DNA of 64,000 bases. It comes from Paenibacillus sp. OV219. GTDB lineage: Bacteria; Bacillota; Bacilli; Paenibacillales; Paenibacillaceae. Position numbers and translations under genes: made by a program. Positions within the stretch are counted from its first letter, which is position 1; each line of letters opens with the position of its first letter. Location: the NCBI RefSeq assembly GCF_900110075.1, contig NZ_FOCJ01000012.1, positions 120,018-184,017 of the forward strand, read 5' to 3'. Shown piece after piece: positions 57,701 through 64,000 of the stretch. The notes beneath the pieces were generated by a model. That model had not been told where the DNA came from and ran no database searches. It saw nothing but the letters and a program-made list of their open reading frames with translations.

Positions 57701-58661
57701 CGCCATCCTGATAGGCGAGGTCTGACGCTGCAATCGTCACCGGTGTCCATCCCTCGCCATTCACAGCAATGACGGCACGGAACTTATCGCCGCCGTCCTT
57801 CTCCTCCACACCGACTGAATAATGCCGCTCCGTTCCGTCGCCGCGAATCATAAAGCTCAGCGCCTCTGTTCCTTCCAGCTTCCAGTCCGCTGGAATTGAG
57901 CCGTGAGCAACTAAGCCCCAACCGGCCGCGGAGCGTGTATAGTCGAACCTCGCTCCTTGACCTCCTTTGAACCCATCAATGGCTGACTTTGTAATTTGAC
58001 TGCCATCTCCAGCCCACAGTCCCCAGTCTCCGAATACATCGGGCGAGAACGTATTCGTCAAGCTTGGCTCGAAATTGCCTAGCGTCATGTCGTCAATAGT
58101 GACTTGACCGGAGCGATTGATCTCCGGGCTGATATTGATCGAATTGACGCGATCCCAATCCAGATGCTGATCGCCGCCATCCTGATAGGTAAGCTCAGAT
58201 ACCGGTATCGTAACAAGCGTCCACTCCCTGCCGCTGATCGATATTAGCTTACGGTACTTGTCGCCGCCATCCTTCTCTTCGACACCGACATAGAAGTCCT
58301 GCTCAATTCCATCGCCTTTTGCATAGAACTGAATCGTTTTTATACCGTCCAATCGCCACTCCGCCGGTAGCTCCGCATGCGCGACAAGTCCCCAACCGAG
58401 CGCTGAACGATCGTAATCCATACGAACTGCCTTGCCTGTAACGCCGTCCACGCTCATCTGTTTAACGGAGCTGCCTTCGCCTGCCCATAATCCCCAGCCT
58501 GTAAATACATCAGGATCGAAGTTATTCATCCAAGTGACCGCCTCAGATGATGCAGCCCCCTCTGCCGCTATCTCCTGAATGGGCATCGACAACGGTAATG
58601 CCAGCATGAACGCCATCAACCATTTACCGCCGATTGCCCAAACCCTCGCGTGCTTCCCCAA
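54732..58661 (-). CDS. Large secreted multidomain clan GH-A glycoside hydrolase
   Basis: 1309 residues with signal peptide (ends near IAAEG). Two tandem CIA30/CBM11-like modules (about 45-195 and 200-350; both contain VGVEEKDGGDK and INISPE) are followed by an Ig-like domain, then a TIM barrel (about 500-800) with WEIWNEPN (E617, acid/base) and LTEWGW (E717, nucleophile). Next come Ig-like domains and a C-terminal CBM9/DOMON-like domain (PVIDGLADDSW, LYVFAVVKDDR). It starts 56 bases after a perfect cre palindrome. It is likely a cell-free or wall-associated polysaccharidase acting with the next hydrolase. Confidence 0.87.
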   Translation of the reverse strand: MGKHARVWAIGGKWLMAFMLALPLSMPIQEIAAEGAASSEAVTWMNNFDPDVFTGWGLWAGEGSSVKQMSVDGVTGKAVRMDYDRSALGWGLVAHAELPAEWRLDGIKTIQFYAKGDGIEQDFYVGVEEKDGGDKYRKLISISGREWTLVTIPVSELTYQDGGDQHLDWDRVNSINISPEINRSGQVTIDDMTLGNFEPSLTNTFSPDVFGDWGLWAGDGSQITKSAIDGFKGGQGARFDYTRSAAGWGLVAHGSIPADWKLEGTEALSFMIRGDGTERHYSVGVEEKDGGDKFRAVIAVNGEGWTPVTIAASDLAYQDGGGNGQLDFGLVNGINISPEENGSGSWSLDDFTFYKGGLLPPVVQEPSLNVTELTASRAGSVFTGKNITLDAKLDNSGSVPTALTRKLSYTVRDESEAVVLSSTADIPAIAAGGKTDVALSFQVPKYGYYTIEAVMEDDAGVVSARTSAFAAVAPASSSEGTALARKDDNSDDDASLSGFSTHYDYLASDDLRKQEAGLIRLAGAQLVRNDFLWNTIEPAKGSYDWSLYDRIVAANKSQGLQMIGMLAYSATWASTAAEGADMPDHYPPRTVSEYANFVYKTVLRYKDTVHQWEIWNEPNLDGFFRPTHSAEAYVELLKAGYLAAKRADPTATVVMSGLSGTGGGYLDEMIAAGAMDYTDAVVIHPYQAGDPEAGDAFVHDLAGVQAKAPNKPLWLTEWGWRTDEQGASNQAIYTVKGYLLADAMGVQRNALYSFNIATDTQFGLADSSIGGAVKPVYPAVAAMNHVLAELSYAGDVALGDDGVTALAFSGHGSADSVLAMWSTTAKTIELRTTKPVTIYDFYGNATTVTPVQGKVTVMLSAQPLYVQGKLQSYVGSADPRTGGTKHADHPGKSGKHNDPDQAWIMNSPYTRIGHATLTRGFDNSFSVEVYNYSSRKLTGTLELAGIPKSWIASAKGMLRAYEVQPYTSQTITFQLKPPANVELGTVQVTVRETGSKPTLKAKTVPLDIVPKLAVQVDKKAIKLTNMTSQSVSGSVALQAAAGWQMTIAQPNFELPAGASVSLPYRMNPLSGTKASSELAIVGTISTEGETIPFAQTLYVITASHAEQAPVIDGLADDSWSSAAAAVTNMQEQVSADYRASWQVDDVSANVKLMWDASKLYVFAVVKDDRAFQPQSGGAMWQGDSLQLAFDAANTGSAGYGSQVYELQIGKQDGGEAQIFKGMGFAKSGLMEGGNIAVIRDEANGTTTYELSIPFTELDGFGDGTAMKEAGFSFLVNDNDGSGREGYIEWSSGVGGAKNASQFGTLWLMQ

Positions 58662-58716
58662 TTCGCTTCCTCCCCCGTTTATTCATCTCCTTGTGCTCAT
58701 TTGAATAATAACGTTT

Positions 58717-58732
58717 GAGAAAGCGCTTTCTC
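58717..58732. promoter_or_regulatory. cre site (CcpA) before the 1309-residue hydrolase
   Basis: gagaaagcgctttctc is a perfect palindrome matching the CcpA consensus core. It overlaps the expected promoter region (TATTAT follows), so it should repress the hydrolase in the presence of preferred sugars. The 58662-58820 gap also has a weak hairpin (58788-58815) after the regulator gene. Confidence 0.75.
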
Positions 58733-58820
58733 TACCGAGTGTGGTGACAATTCCGACGTTTCTGTTACCTTATTGGACATACAGCAAGCCCCCAACCATG
58801 TTGATTGGAGGCTATGACCG

Positions 58821-60410
58821 TTATTTATTGAATTTTTGCCGATATTCCTTCGGACCAACACCGACAATCTTGCGGAACACTTTTGCAAAATGAGACAAAT
58901 TCGCATATCCGACCGCGACCGCAATATCCGATACTTTACGGTCCGTATTCGCCAAGTAAGACTTGGATTTGTCCACTCGTGCATGCATGATGTAGTCCGA
59001 CAAGGCAATCCCCGTTTCTTTCTTATAGAGTCGTGACAGATAAGCTGGATTCAGAAAAACATGCTTCGCAATATCTTCTCGCTTCAGCTCTTCCTCCATC
59101 AGATGCTGACTAACATATTGATGGATCTTATCAATGACCGCCCTCGTATCTGCCACCTGCGCGTGATAGACTTCAAAAGCCTCTTCAACCGTTTGCTGTG
59201 CCCACGAATGGAACTGTGTTAACGACCGGATACCACCCTTCACTACGAATCCGCCAAACATAGGCAAGCCTTGACGATGGAATGATCGATAGAGCAGATG
59301 CTTGATTGAGGTCGTAAGCATATCTACCGTATCGGCGGTCGTGTCACGCTCTCTAATCGAATTCACCGTGTCATCCAGCCGCTTCAGCAGCTCCTGCTTA
59401 TTCCCCGATTCGAATAGCACCAGCCAATCATCAAACGGGGCAAAAGGAACCGCCTGCATCGTTCTGTCCGCCGATTGCTCGCGCGTAAACACATTGTTTG
59501 ATTCCGCCACATTATCTTGTTCCTGCTCTAATAATGCACGGTAAGAAACAGACAGACGAGAGAGTACCGTCTCTTCCCCGATATAACAGGAGATTTCACA
59601 GTAGAAATATCGCTTTGCCGCCTCTAACAGCATTTTACATCGATCCTTCAACCTTTCCATCCCATCCACTTCGGCTAGACCGTCATAGAGGAGAGCCACA
59701 TTGACGCCTGATCGGTCCTGCAGCACTGCCCCTCGTTCTTCCGCCAGCAGAATCTCCAGCGCCGAATTGCGGATGGCGTATTCCATAATCTCTTCATCCC
59801 GAGTATCGAGCTCTTTACTCCACTGCTCCACGCTAATTAATACCGGAAGGACCTTCTGATTCGATGTGAGCGGCAAGTTGTAGAGATGGATAGCCTCATC
59901 AATATTGCCCTGCGATGAAGCGATACGCTGGCTGAGTAAGTCCTGCCAGAACCGTTCGATGAGCAGTGGCTTCTGCTGCACCCAACGGTCGTGATAGCGC
60001 CGGTATGTTTCTTGGTACTCCCTTGCTTCTCTCTTGTCGCTTATCTCCTTCAGCGCTCCAGATACGATTCTCTTAAGCTCCTCATAATCTATTGGCTTTA
60101 CGATATACTCATAGCTGCCGAGGTGTACCGCCTGCTGCGCATAGCTAAAATTAGCGTGTCCGGTCAGGAAGATCGTCTCCGTCTCTGGAAAATGTTCACG
60201 TGTCCACTCGAGCAGCTGAATGCCATTGTCACCAGGCATCTCGATGTCAGAGATCAGCAGGTCAACATTGACGTTGTTCATAAGCTCCTTCGCTTGCTTG
60301 GCGCTATATGCTTCATAGATGTTCTCAACGGGCATGCCTGTCCAATCGATCCCTTGCGTGATACCGGCAACCGAATATTTCTCATCGTCTACGATCAGCA
60401 AATTAAACAT
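58821..60410 (-). CDS. YesN-type response regulator with AraC DNA-binding domain
   Basis: 529 residues from ATG 60410 (MFNLLIVDD), eight bases after GGAGG; ATG 60416 is too close. Receiver domain with DD at 8-9, phospho-acceptor D55 in LISDIEMPG, and YIVKP. The C-terminal AraC region (about 430-528) has REDIAKHVFLNPAYLSRLY and VSDIAVAVGYANLSHFAKVF. It overlaps the kinase gene by eight bases. It probably activates the hydrolase and LplBCA-like genes downstream. Confidence 0.94.
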   Translation of the reverse strand: MFNLLIVDDEKYSVAGITQGIDWTGMPVENIYEAYSAKQAKELMNNVNVDLLISDIEMPGDNGIQLLEWTREHFPETETIFLTGHANFSYAQQAVHLGSYEYIVKPIDYEELKRIVSGALKEISDKREAREYQETYRRYHDRWVQQKPLLIERFWQDLLSQRIASSQGNIDEAIHLYNLPLTSNQKVLPVLISVEQWSKELDTRDEEIMEYAIRNSALEILLAEERGAVLQDRSGVNVALLYDGLAEVDGMERLKDRCKMLLEAAKRYFYCEISCYIGEETVLSRLSVSYRALLEQEQDNVAESNNVFTREQSADRTMQAVPFAPFDDWLVLFESGNKQELLKRLDDTVNSIRERDTTADTVDMLTTSIKHLLYRSFHRQGLPMFGGFVVKGGIRSLTQFHSWAQQTVEEAFEVYHAQVADTRAVIDKIHQYVSQHLMEEELKREDIAKHVFLNPAYLSRLYKKETGIALSDYIMHARVDKSKSYLANTDRKVSDIAVAVGYANLSHFAKVFRKIVGVGPKEYRQKFNK

Positions 60411-62136
60411 GCACATGGCCTCCCCCGTCACTCCCGAGCTGTAAGGGCAGCGTCAGCTTCACGACCGCGCCGCCTGTAACTCCATTCGCAAATTCCACAG
60501 CCGCTCTCTCCCCAAAATAAAGCCGCAGCCGATACATCACATTCCATATCCCGATATGATTGCCGTCCGCTTCCTCCATAAAACTTCCCGACCCTAACTG
60601 AGCCAGCTGCTCCGGAGGGAAACCTACTCCGTTATCCGAAATCTCGATCGTGAACAGCTCCGGGTCGTCCGTAAGCGCTTTCGCTTCAATCCGAACGATG
60701 AACGCCTCTCCTTCCATTCGTATGCCATGAATAATCGCATTCTCGACGAACGGCTGAACTGTAAGCGCCGGAATGGCCGAAGCTCCGAGCGGAACTGGGA
60801 TATGCATCTCAAAGTCCAGCATATCGGGATAACGCAGTTTCTGGATCTCTAAGTAGTTGGAGATATGCTTTATCTCTTCATGTAAAGCTACATGTGTCCG
60901 GTTCGTCCGAATCGTAAATTTGAAATAATCCGCTAAGTATAAAGCCATCTTCTGTACGTTACCATGTAGCTTAAGAGTAGCGAGGCTATAGATAATATGT
61001 AAGCTGTTCAAATAAAAATGGGGATTGATCTGTACCTGCAGATGCTTAAGCTCCGCTTGTTTAACTCTCAGCTCTTGCTCATAGATACCAATCCGCAGCT
61101 GTTTGATCTGGTCAGCCATATGGTTGTAAGTCGAGGATAAGAACAGGAGCTCGCTCGTCTTATCCTCTGCCAGCCGGAAATTCAAATCTCCTTGAATGAT
61201 CCGCCGCATACCGCGTATGAGATCACTGAGCGGTCTGAACAGAACGCGCTTAAGTAGAAAGATGTATAAGCCAAGCACGAGGACAGCGCCAAGCGGAATT
61301 AGCCATGCCGCCCTTACGAAGAAGGTGAGACGCTGAAGCAAGCTTCGTTCAGGCACGAGTACGACGACCCGGATATCCGATTGCGCAGACTTAGTCCCTA
61401 CAGCAAGCTCCTTACCCTCTGGCTGCTCCAGAACGAAATAGGAGCCGTCTAGTGACTTCAGATGATGGCGGAGATCATCCAGGCCTGTATCCGACAGTGA
61501 GGATGGAGTCAGCGGCTCTCCATTCGGACCGATCATCATAACCTCACCGCCACCGCCGAGATTCAACTGTCGAAAGGGTACGAGCAGATTGTCCACGTCG
61601 ATCCAGGCGCCGAGCATAACGTCAGGCGATGCGTGGACGGCCGTAAATAAACCATATTCGTCCCCGTTACGCAGAATGGTCCATTCTGCATTATCGTTCG
61701 TACTGCTCTTCTGAAGCCAACCTGCAAGCTCTCCAAAGTTTTTATAATTGCCGTCCGTGACCGTTAAATCCTGCGCCTTTCGGGAATATAGGAAAAATGT
61801 ATTGATCCGGTACAGCACAAGATCATCACGCAGCCGATTTATAATTCTTGCTTTGCGTAGCTGATATTCACCGTCGTTGTCCGGGTATAAATTCAACGAG
61901 AGGACGTCCGGGTCGCCGGCAGCTCGCGTCAGCAAATAGTTACTCGTATCCTCAAGCACCTGATCAACCTTGCTCTGCATGAACAAATCGACCAAGTCAT
62001 TATTGGAAGAGGCAACTTTCTCTCTCACAACTTGAATCGCATAAAAGTTGGTGTAGAGATGGTACGCAACAAGTGGAACGAGCATGGCGAATATGCCGAT
62101 AATCAATTTAAACTGCAGCGACTGGAACAGTTTCAC
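60403..62136 (-). CDS. YesM-type sensor histidine kinase
   Basis: 577 residues from GTG 62136, ten bases after AAGGG; ATG 62166 in the same frame has no ribosome binding site. Membrane segment at about 10-32, extracellular sensor domain to about 260, second segment near 275-298, HAMP region, then INPHFYLN with phospho-acceptor H373 (the usual Leu-Phe is swapped to Tyr-Leu), QPFVENAIIHG and DNGVGFP. It senses an extracellular sugar and phosphorylates the overlapping regulator. Confidence 0.93.
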   Translation of the reverse strand: MKLFQSLQFKLIIGIFAMLVPLVAYHLYTNFYAIQVVREKVASSNNDLVDLFMQSKVDQVLEDTSNYLLTRAAGDPDVLSLNLYPDNDGEYQLRKARIINRLRDDLVLYRINTFFLYSRKAQDLTVTDGNYKNFGELAGWLQKSSTNDNAEWTILRNGDEYGLFTAVHASPDVMLGAWIDVDNLLVPFRQLNLGGGGEVMMIGPNGEPLTPSSLSDTGLDDLRHHLKSLDGSYFVLEQPEGKELAVGTKSAQSDIRVVVLVPERSLLQRLTFFVRAAWLIPLGAVLVLGLYIFLLKRVLFRPLSDLIRGMRRIIQGDLNFRLAEDKTSELLFLSSTYNHMADQIKQLRIGIYEQELRVKQAELKHLQVQINPHFYLNSLHIIYSLATLKLHGNVQKMALYLADYFKFTIRTNRTHVALHEEIKHISNYLEIQKLRYPDMLDFEMHIPVPLGASAIPALTVQPFVENAIIHGIRMEGEAFIVRIEAKALTDDPELFTIEISDNGVGFPPEQLAQLGSGSFMEEADGNHIGIWNVMYRLRLYFGERAAVEFANGVTGGAVVKLTLPLQLGSDGGGHVHV

Positions 62137-62260
62137 TTCGGATCGACCCTTTACCAATTTATTCATTCGATTATCTCATACAGCGCAAAATCCCGTCCAC
62201 GATATTCCGGTGCGTAATTGAACGTTATCATTACTAATTGCGCATAAGCTTAGAAACAAC

Positions 62261-62295
62261 AAAAAAAGCCTACAAGATCTAAGATCCTGCAGGCT
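62261..62295 (-). terminator. Terminator of the rRNA-tRNA operon
   Basis: A 13-bp stem with two G-T pairs (62267-62279 with 62283-62295) and a tiny loop is followed on the minus strand by seven T, 16 bases after the last tRNA. Confidence 0.88.
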
Positions 62296-62310
62296 GTCTG
62301 ATGTATAAAG

Positions 62311-62392
62311 TGGTGCCGGCGAGAGGACTCGAACCTCCACGGTTTCCCTCACGATTTTGAGTCGCGCGCGTCTGCCATTCCGCCACGCCGGC
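62311..62392 (-). tRNA. tRNA-Leu (anticodon CAA)
   Basis: Cloverleaf with 7-bp acceptor GCCGGCG/CGCCGGC, loop CTCAAAA, a long variable arm as in class II tRNAs, and encoded CCA. Last gene of the cluster. Confidence 0.93.
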
Positions 62393-62400
62393 TAAACTTA

Positions 62401-62477
62401 TGGCGCGCCCTAAGAGATTCGAACTCCTGACCTTTTGATTCGTAGTCAAACGCTCTATCCAGCTGAGCTAAGGGCGC
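62401..62477 (-). tRNA. tRNA-Arg (anticodon ACG)
   Basis: Acceptor GCGCCCT/AGGGCGC, loop CTACGAA, encoded CCA. In the B. subtilis trnD order this position holds a tRNA-Leu. Confidence 0.95.
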
Positions 62478-62497
62478 TCATTGCTAAAATAAAATTG

Positions 62498-62571
62498 TGG
62501 AGGCGCCACCCAGACTCGAACTGGGGGTAAAGCTTTTGCAGAGCTCTGCCTTACCACTTGGCTATGGCGCC
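62498..62571 (-). tRNA. tRNA-Cys (anticodon GCA)
   Basis: Acceptor GGCGCCA/TGGCGCC, loop CTGCAAA, encoded CCA. Confidence 0.95.
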
Positions 62572-62581
62572 AAACAAAAAA

Positions 62582-62656
62582 TGGAGCGGAAGACGGGAAT
62601 CGAACCCGCGACCCTCGCCTTGGCAAGGCGATGCTCTACCGCTGAGCCACTTCCGC
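62582..62656 (-). tRNA. tRNA-Gly (anticodon GCC)
   Basis: Acceptor GCGGAAG/CTTCCGC, loop TTGCCAA, encoded CCA. Confidence 0.95.
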
Positions 62657-62663
62657 AAATTAA

Positions 62664-62738
62664 TGGCTGGGGATCTAGGATTCGAACCTAGGAATGACGG
62701 AGTCAAAGTCCGTTGCCTTACCGCTTGGCTAATCCCCA
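62664..62738 (-). tRNA. tRNA-Gln (anticodon TTG)
   Basis: Acceptor TGGGGAT/ATCCCCA, loop CTTTGAC, encoded CCA. Confidence 0.95.
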
Positions 62739-62767
62739 ATACATTAAATGTTTTTTAGTAGTTGTTA

Positions 62768-62844
62768 TGGGGCGACCGATGGGAATTGAACCCACGAATG
62801 CCGGATCCACAAACCGGTGCGTTAACCACTTCGCCACGACCGCC
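62768..62844 (-). tRNA. tRNA-His (anticodon GTG)
   Basis: Has the extra 5' G opposite C73 that marks tRNA-His, loop with TTGTGGA, encoded CCA. Confidence 0.94.
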
Positions 62845-62861
62845 ATACAACTATATTTAAT

Positions 62862-62935
62862 TGGCAGGGGCAGCAGGAATTGAACCCACACCAAAGGTTT
62901 TGGAGACCTTTGTTCTACCTTTAAACTATGCCCCT
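62862..62935 (-). tRNA. tRNA-Trp (anticodon CCA)
   Basis: Acceptor AGGGGCA/TGCCCCT, loop CTCCAAA, encoded CCA end. Confidence 0.95.
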
Positions 62936-62941
62936 AGGAAA

Positions 62942-63026
62942 TGGTGGAGGATGATGGATTCGAACCACCGAACTCTGAGAGAGCAGATTTACAGTCTGCC
63001 GTGTTTAGCCACTTCACTAATCCTCC
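62942..63026 (-). tRNA. tRNA-Tyr (anticodon GTA)
   Basis: Acceptor GGAGGAT/ATCCTCC, loop CTGTAAA, long variable arm, encoded CCA. Confidence 0.95.
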
Positions 63027-63030
63027 AAGA

Positions 63031-63106
<76 letters not shown>

Positions 63107-63128
63107 ATATACAATTGCTTTCGAAAAA

Positions 63129-63204
<76 letters not shown>

Positions 63205-63218
63205 GAACTTTGATTAAA

Positions 63219-63295
63219 TGGCGGAGCCGACGGGATTCGAACCCGCGGTCTCCTGCGTGACAGGCAGGCATGTTGGGCCACTACACCACGGCTCC
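63219..63295 (-). tRNA. tRNA-Asp (anticodon GTC)
   Basis: Acceptor GGAGCCG/CGGCTCC, loop CTGTCAC, encoded CCA. Confidence 0.95.
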
Positions 63296-63329
63296 GCGTT
63301 GAGCTATTTCGAATATTTATTCGAAATAA

Positions 63330-63411
<82 letters not shown>

Positions 63412-63424
63412 TCATTAAGTTATA

Positions 63425-63500
63425 TGGTGGAGGCTGACGGGATCGAACCGCCGACCCTCTGCTTGTAAGGCAGATGCTCTCCCAGCTGAGCTAAGCCTCC
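63425..63500 (-). tRNA. tRNA-Val (anticodon TAC)
   Basis: Acceptor GGAGGCT/AGCCTCC, loop CTTACAA, encoded CCA. Confidence 0.95.
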
Positions 63501-63569
63501 ATGACAGCGACAAGTAATATCTTAACTCAATTACTGTATCGAATGCAAGTCTTTTTTTCAGGTAATAAA

Positions 63570-63644
63570 TGGTGACCCGTAGGGGACTCGAACCCCTGTT
63601 ACCTCCGTGAAAGGGAGGTGTCTTAACCACTTGACCAACGGGCC
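63570..63644 (-). tRNA. tRNA-Glu (anticodon TTC)
   Basis: Acceptor GGCCCGT/ACGGGTC with one G-T pair, loop CTTTCAC, encoded CCA. Confidence 0.95.
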
Positions 63645-63649
63645 ATATC

Positions 63650-63740
63650 TGGCGGAGAGCGAGGGATTCGAACCCTCGAGACGCGGTTAGCGCCTACACG
63701 ATTTCCAATCGTGCTCCTTCGACCACTCGGACAGCTCTCC
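63650..63740 (-). tRNA. tRNA-Ser (anticodon GGA)
   Basis: Acceptor GGAGAGC/GCTCTCC, loop TTGGAAA, long variable arm, encoded CCA. Confidence 0.95.
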
Positions 63741-63745
63741 AGAAA

Positions 63746-63821
63746 TGGCTCCCCGAACAGGACTCGAACCTGTGACAACTCGATTAACAGTCGAGTGCTC
63801 TACCAACTGAGCTATCAGGGA
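63746..63821 (-). tRNA. tRNA-Asn (anticodon GTT)
   Basis: Acceptor TCCCTGA/TCGGGGA with G-T pairs, loop CTGTTAA, encoded CCA. It is the first tRNA after the 23S gene. Confidence 0.94.
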
Positions 63822-63913
63822 ACAATGTAATTGTTCGGGCATTACTTAACACCCTGAAAACTGGATACGAACCTTTGCGAAGGTTTCTTGCTTTAGCTGA
63901 TTTTAACTTATTT

Positions 63914-64000
63914 AGGATAAGCCCTCGACCGATTAGTATTCGTCAGCTGCACACGTTGCCGCGCTTCCACCTCGAACCTATCAACCTGATCGTCTTTCAG
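63914..64000 (-). rRNA. 23S ribosomal RNA, 3' end (partial)
   Basis: The minus strand reads GGTTGATAGGTTCGAGGTGG and then ACGAATACTAATCGGTCGAG before GGCTTATCC, the conserved 3' end of Bacillota 23S rRNA. The gene runs off the right edge; the exact 3' end is uncertain by a few bases. The spacer to tRNA-Asn (63822-63913) holds CTGAAAACTGGATACGAA and a hairpin AACCTTTGCGAAGGTT but no 5S gene. Confidence 0.93.

Overview
The window looks like chromosomal DNA of an endospore-forming, low-to-mid GC Bacillota, most likely Paenibacillus or a close relative. Evidence seen: a small acid-soluble spore protein (SspI), strong GGAGG ribosome binding sites with TTG/GTG starts, three YesM/YesN-type two-component systems each beside an ATPase-less sugar ABC transporter, an LplABC-like transporter, a Lia/Psp envelope-stress operon, and a long tRNA cluster behind a 23S gene whose order closely follows the Bacillus subtilis trnD order. 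Most genes, including the rRNA and tRNAs, lie on the minus strand.

Layout. (1) 1-16.3 kb, all minus: sensor kinase and regulator, a first solute-binding protein, a terminator, then a second binding protein, two permeases, a GH95-family fucosidase-like enzyme and a very large secreted GH101-like endo-alpha-N-acetylgalactosaminidase that runs off the left edge. I read this as a locus for sensing, cutting and importing mucin-type or fucosylated glycans. (2) 16.8-19.3 kb: XRE regulator, TrmH/SpoU RNA methyltransferase, KtrA, divergent sspI. (3) 19.4-24.7 kb: an operon of a LacI regulator, three Gfo/Idh/MocA oxidoreductases (two are tandem paralogs) and a ThuA-like protein, preceded by a palindromic operator. 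(4) 24.8-31.4 kb: small membrane protein, prfC, zwf, a YwmB-like protein, a hypothetical protein and an orphan FliD-like protein. (5) 31.7-37.4 kb: divergent moeA and mobB, a repeat-rich intergenic region (51-bp, 15-bp and 6-bp repeats), rhaM, a 3'-end fragment of a sugar isomerase beside the intact isomerase gene, and an AraC regulator. (6) 37.4-41.6 kb: LiaI-like, two PspA proteins, PspC, LiaS-like kinase and LiaR-like regulator. (7) 42-48.8 kb: YesN/YesM pair and a divergent sugar ABC transporter. (8) 48.9-62.1 kb: YesM/YesN pair, two secreted clan GH-A glycoside hydrolases and an LplBCA-like transporter. (9) 62.3-64 kb: sixteen tRNA genes and the 3' end of a 23S rRNA gene.

How they work together. 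Loci 1, 7 and 8 share one plan: a membrane kinase senses an extracellular sugar, its AraC-type regulator switches on transporter and hydrolase genes, and CcpA (cre-like sites at 16347, 47459 and 58717) probably adds carbon control. None of the three transporters has its own ATPase, so a shared MsmX-like ATPase elsewhere is expected. The strongest leads for follow-up are the GH101/GH95 glycan locus with its extra binding protein, the 51-bp repeat array with a 17-codon period, the LacI gene with an apparent ATT start, the isomerase tail fragment, and the 23S-tRNA junction without a 5S gene.
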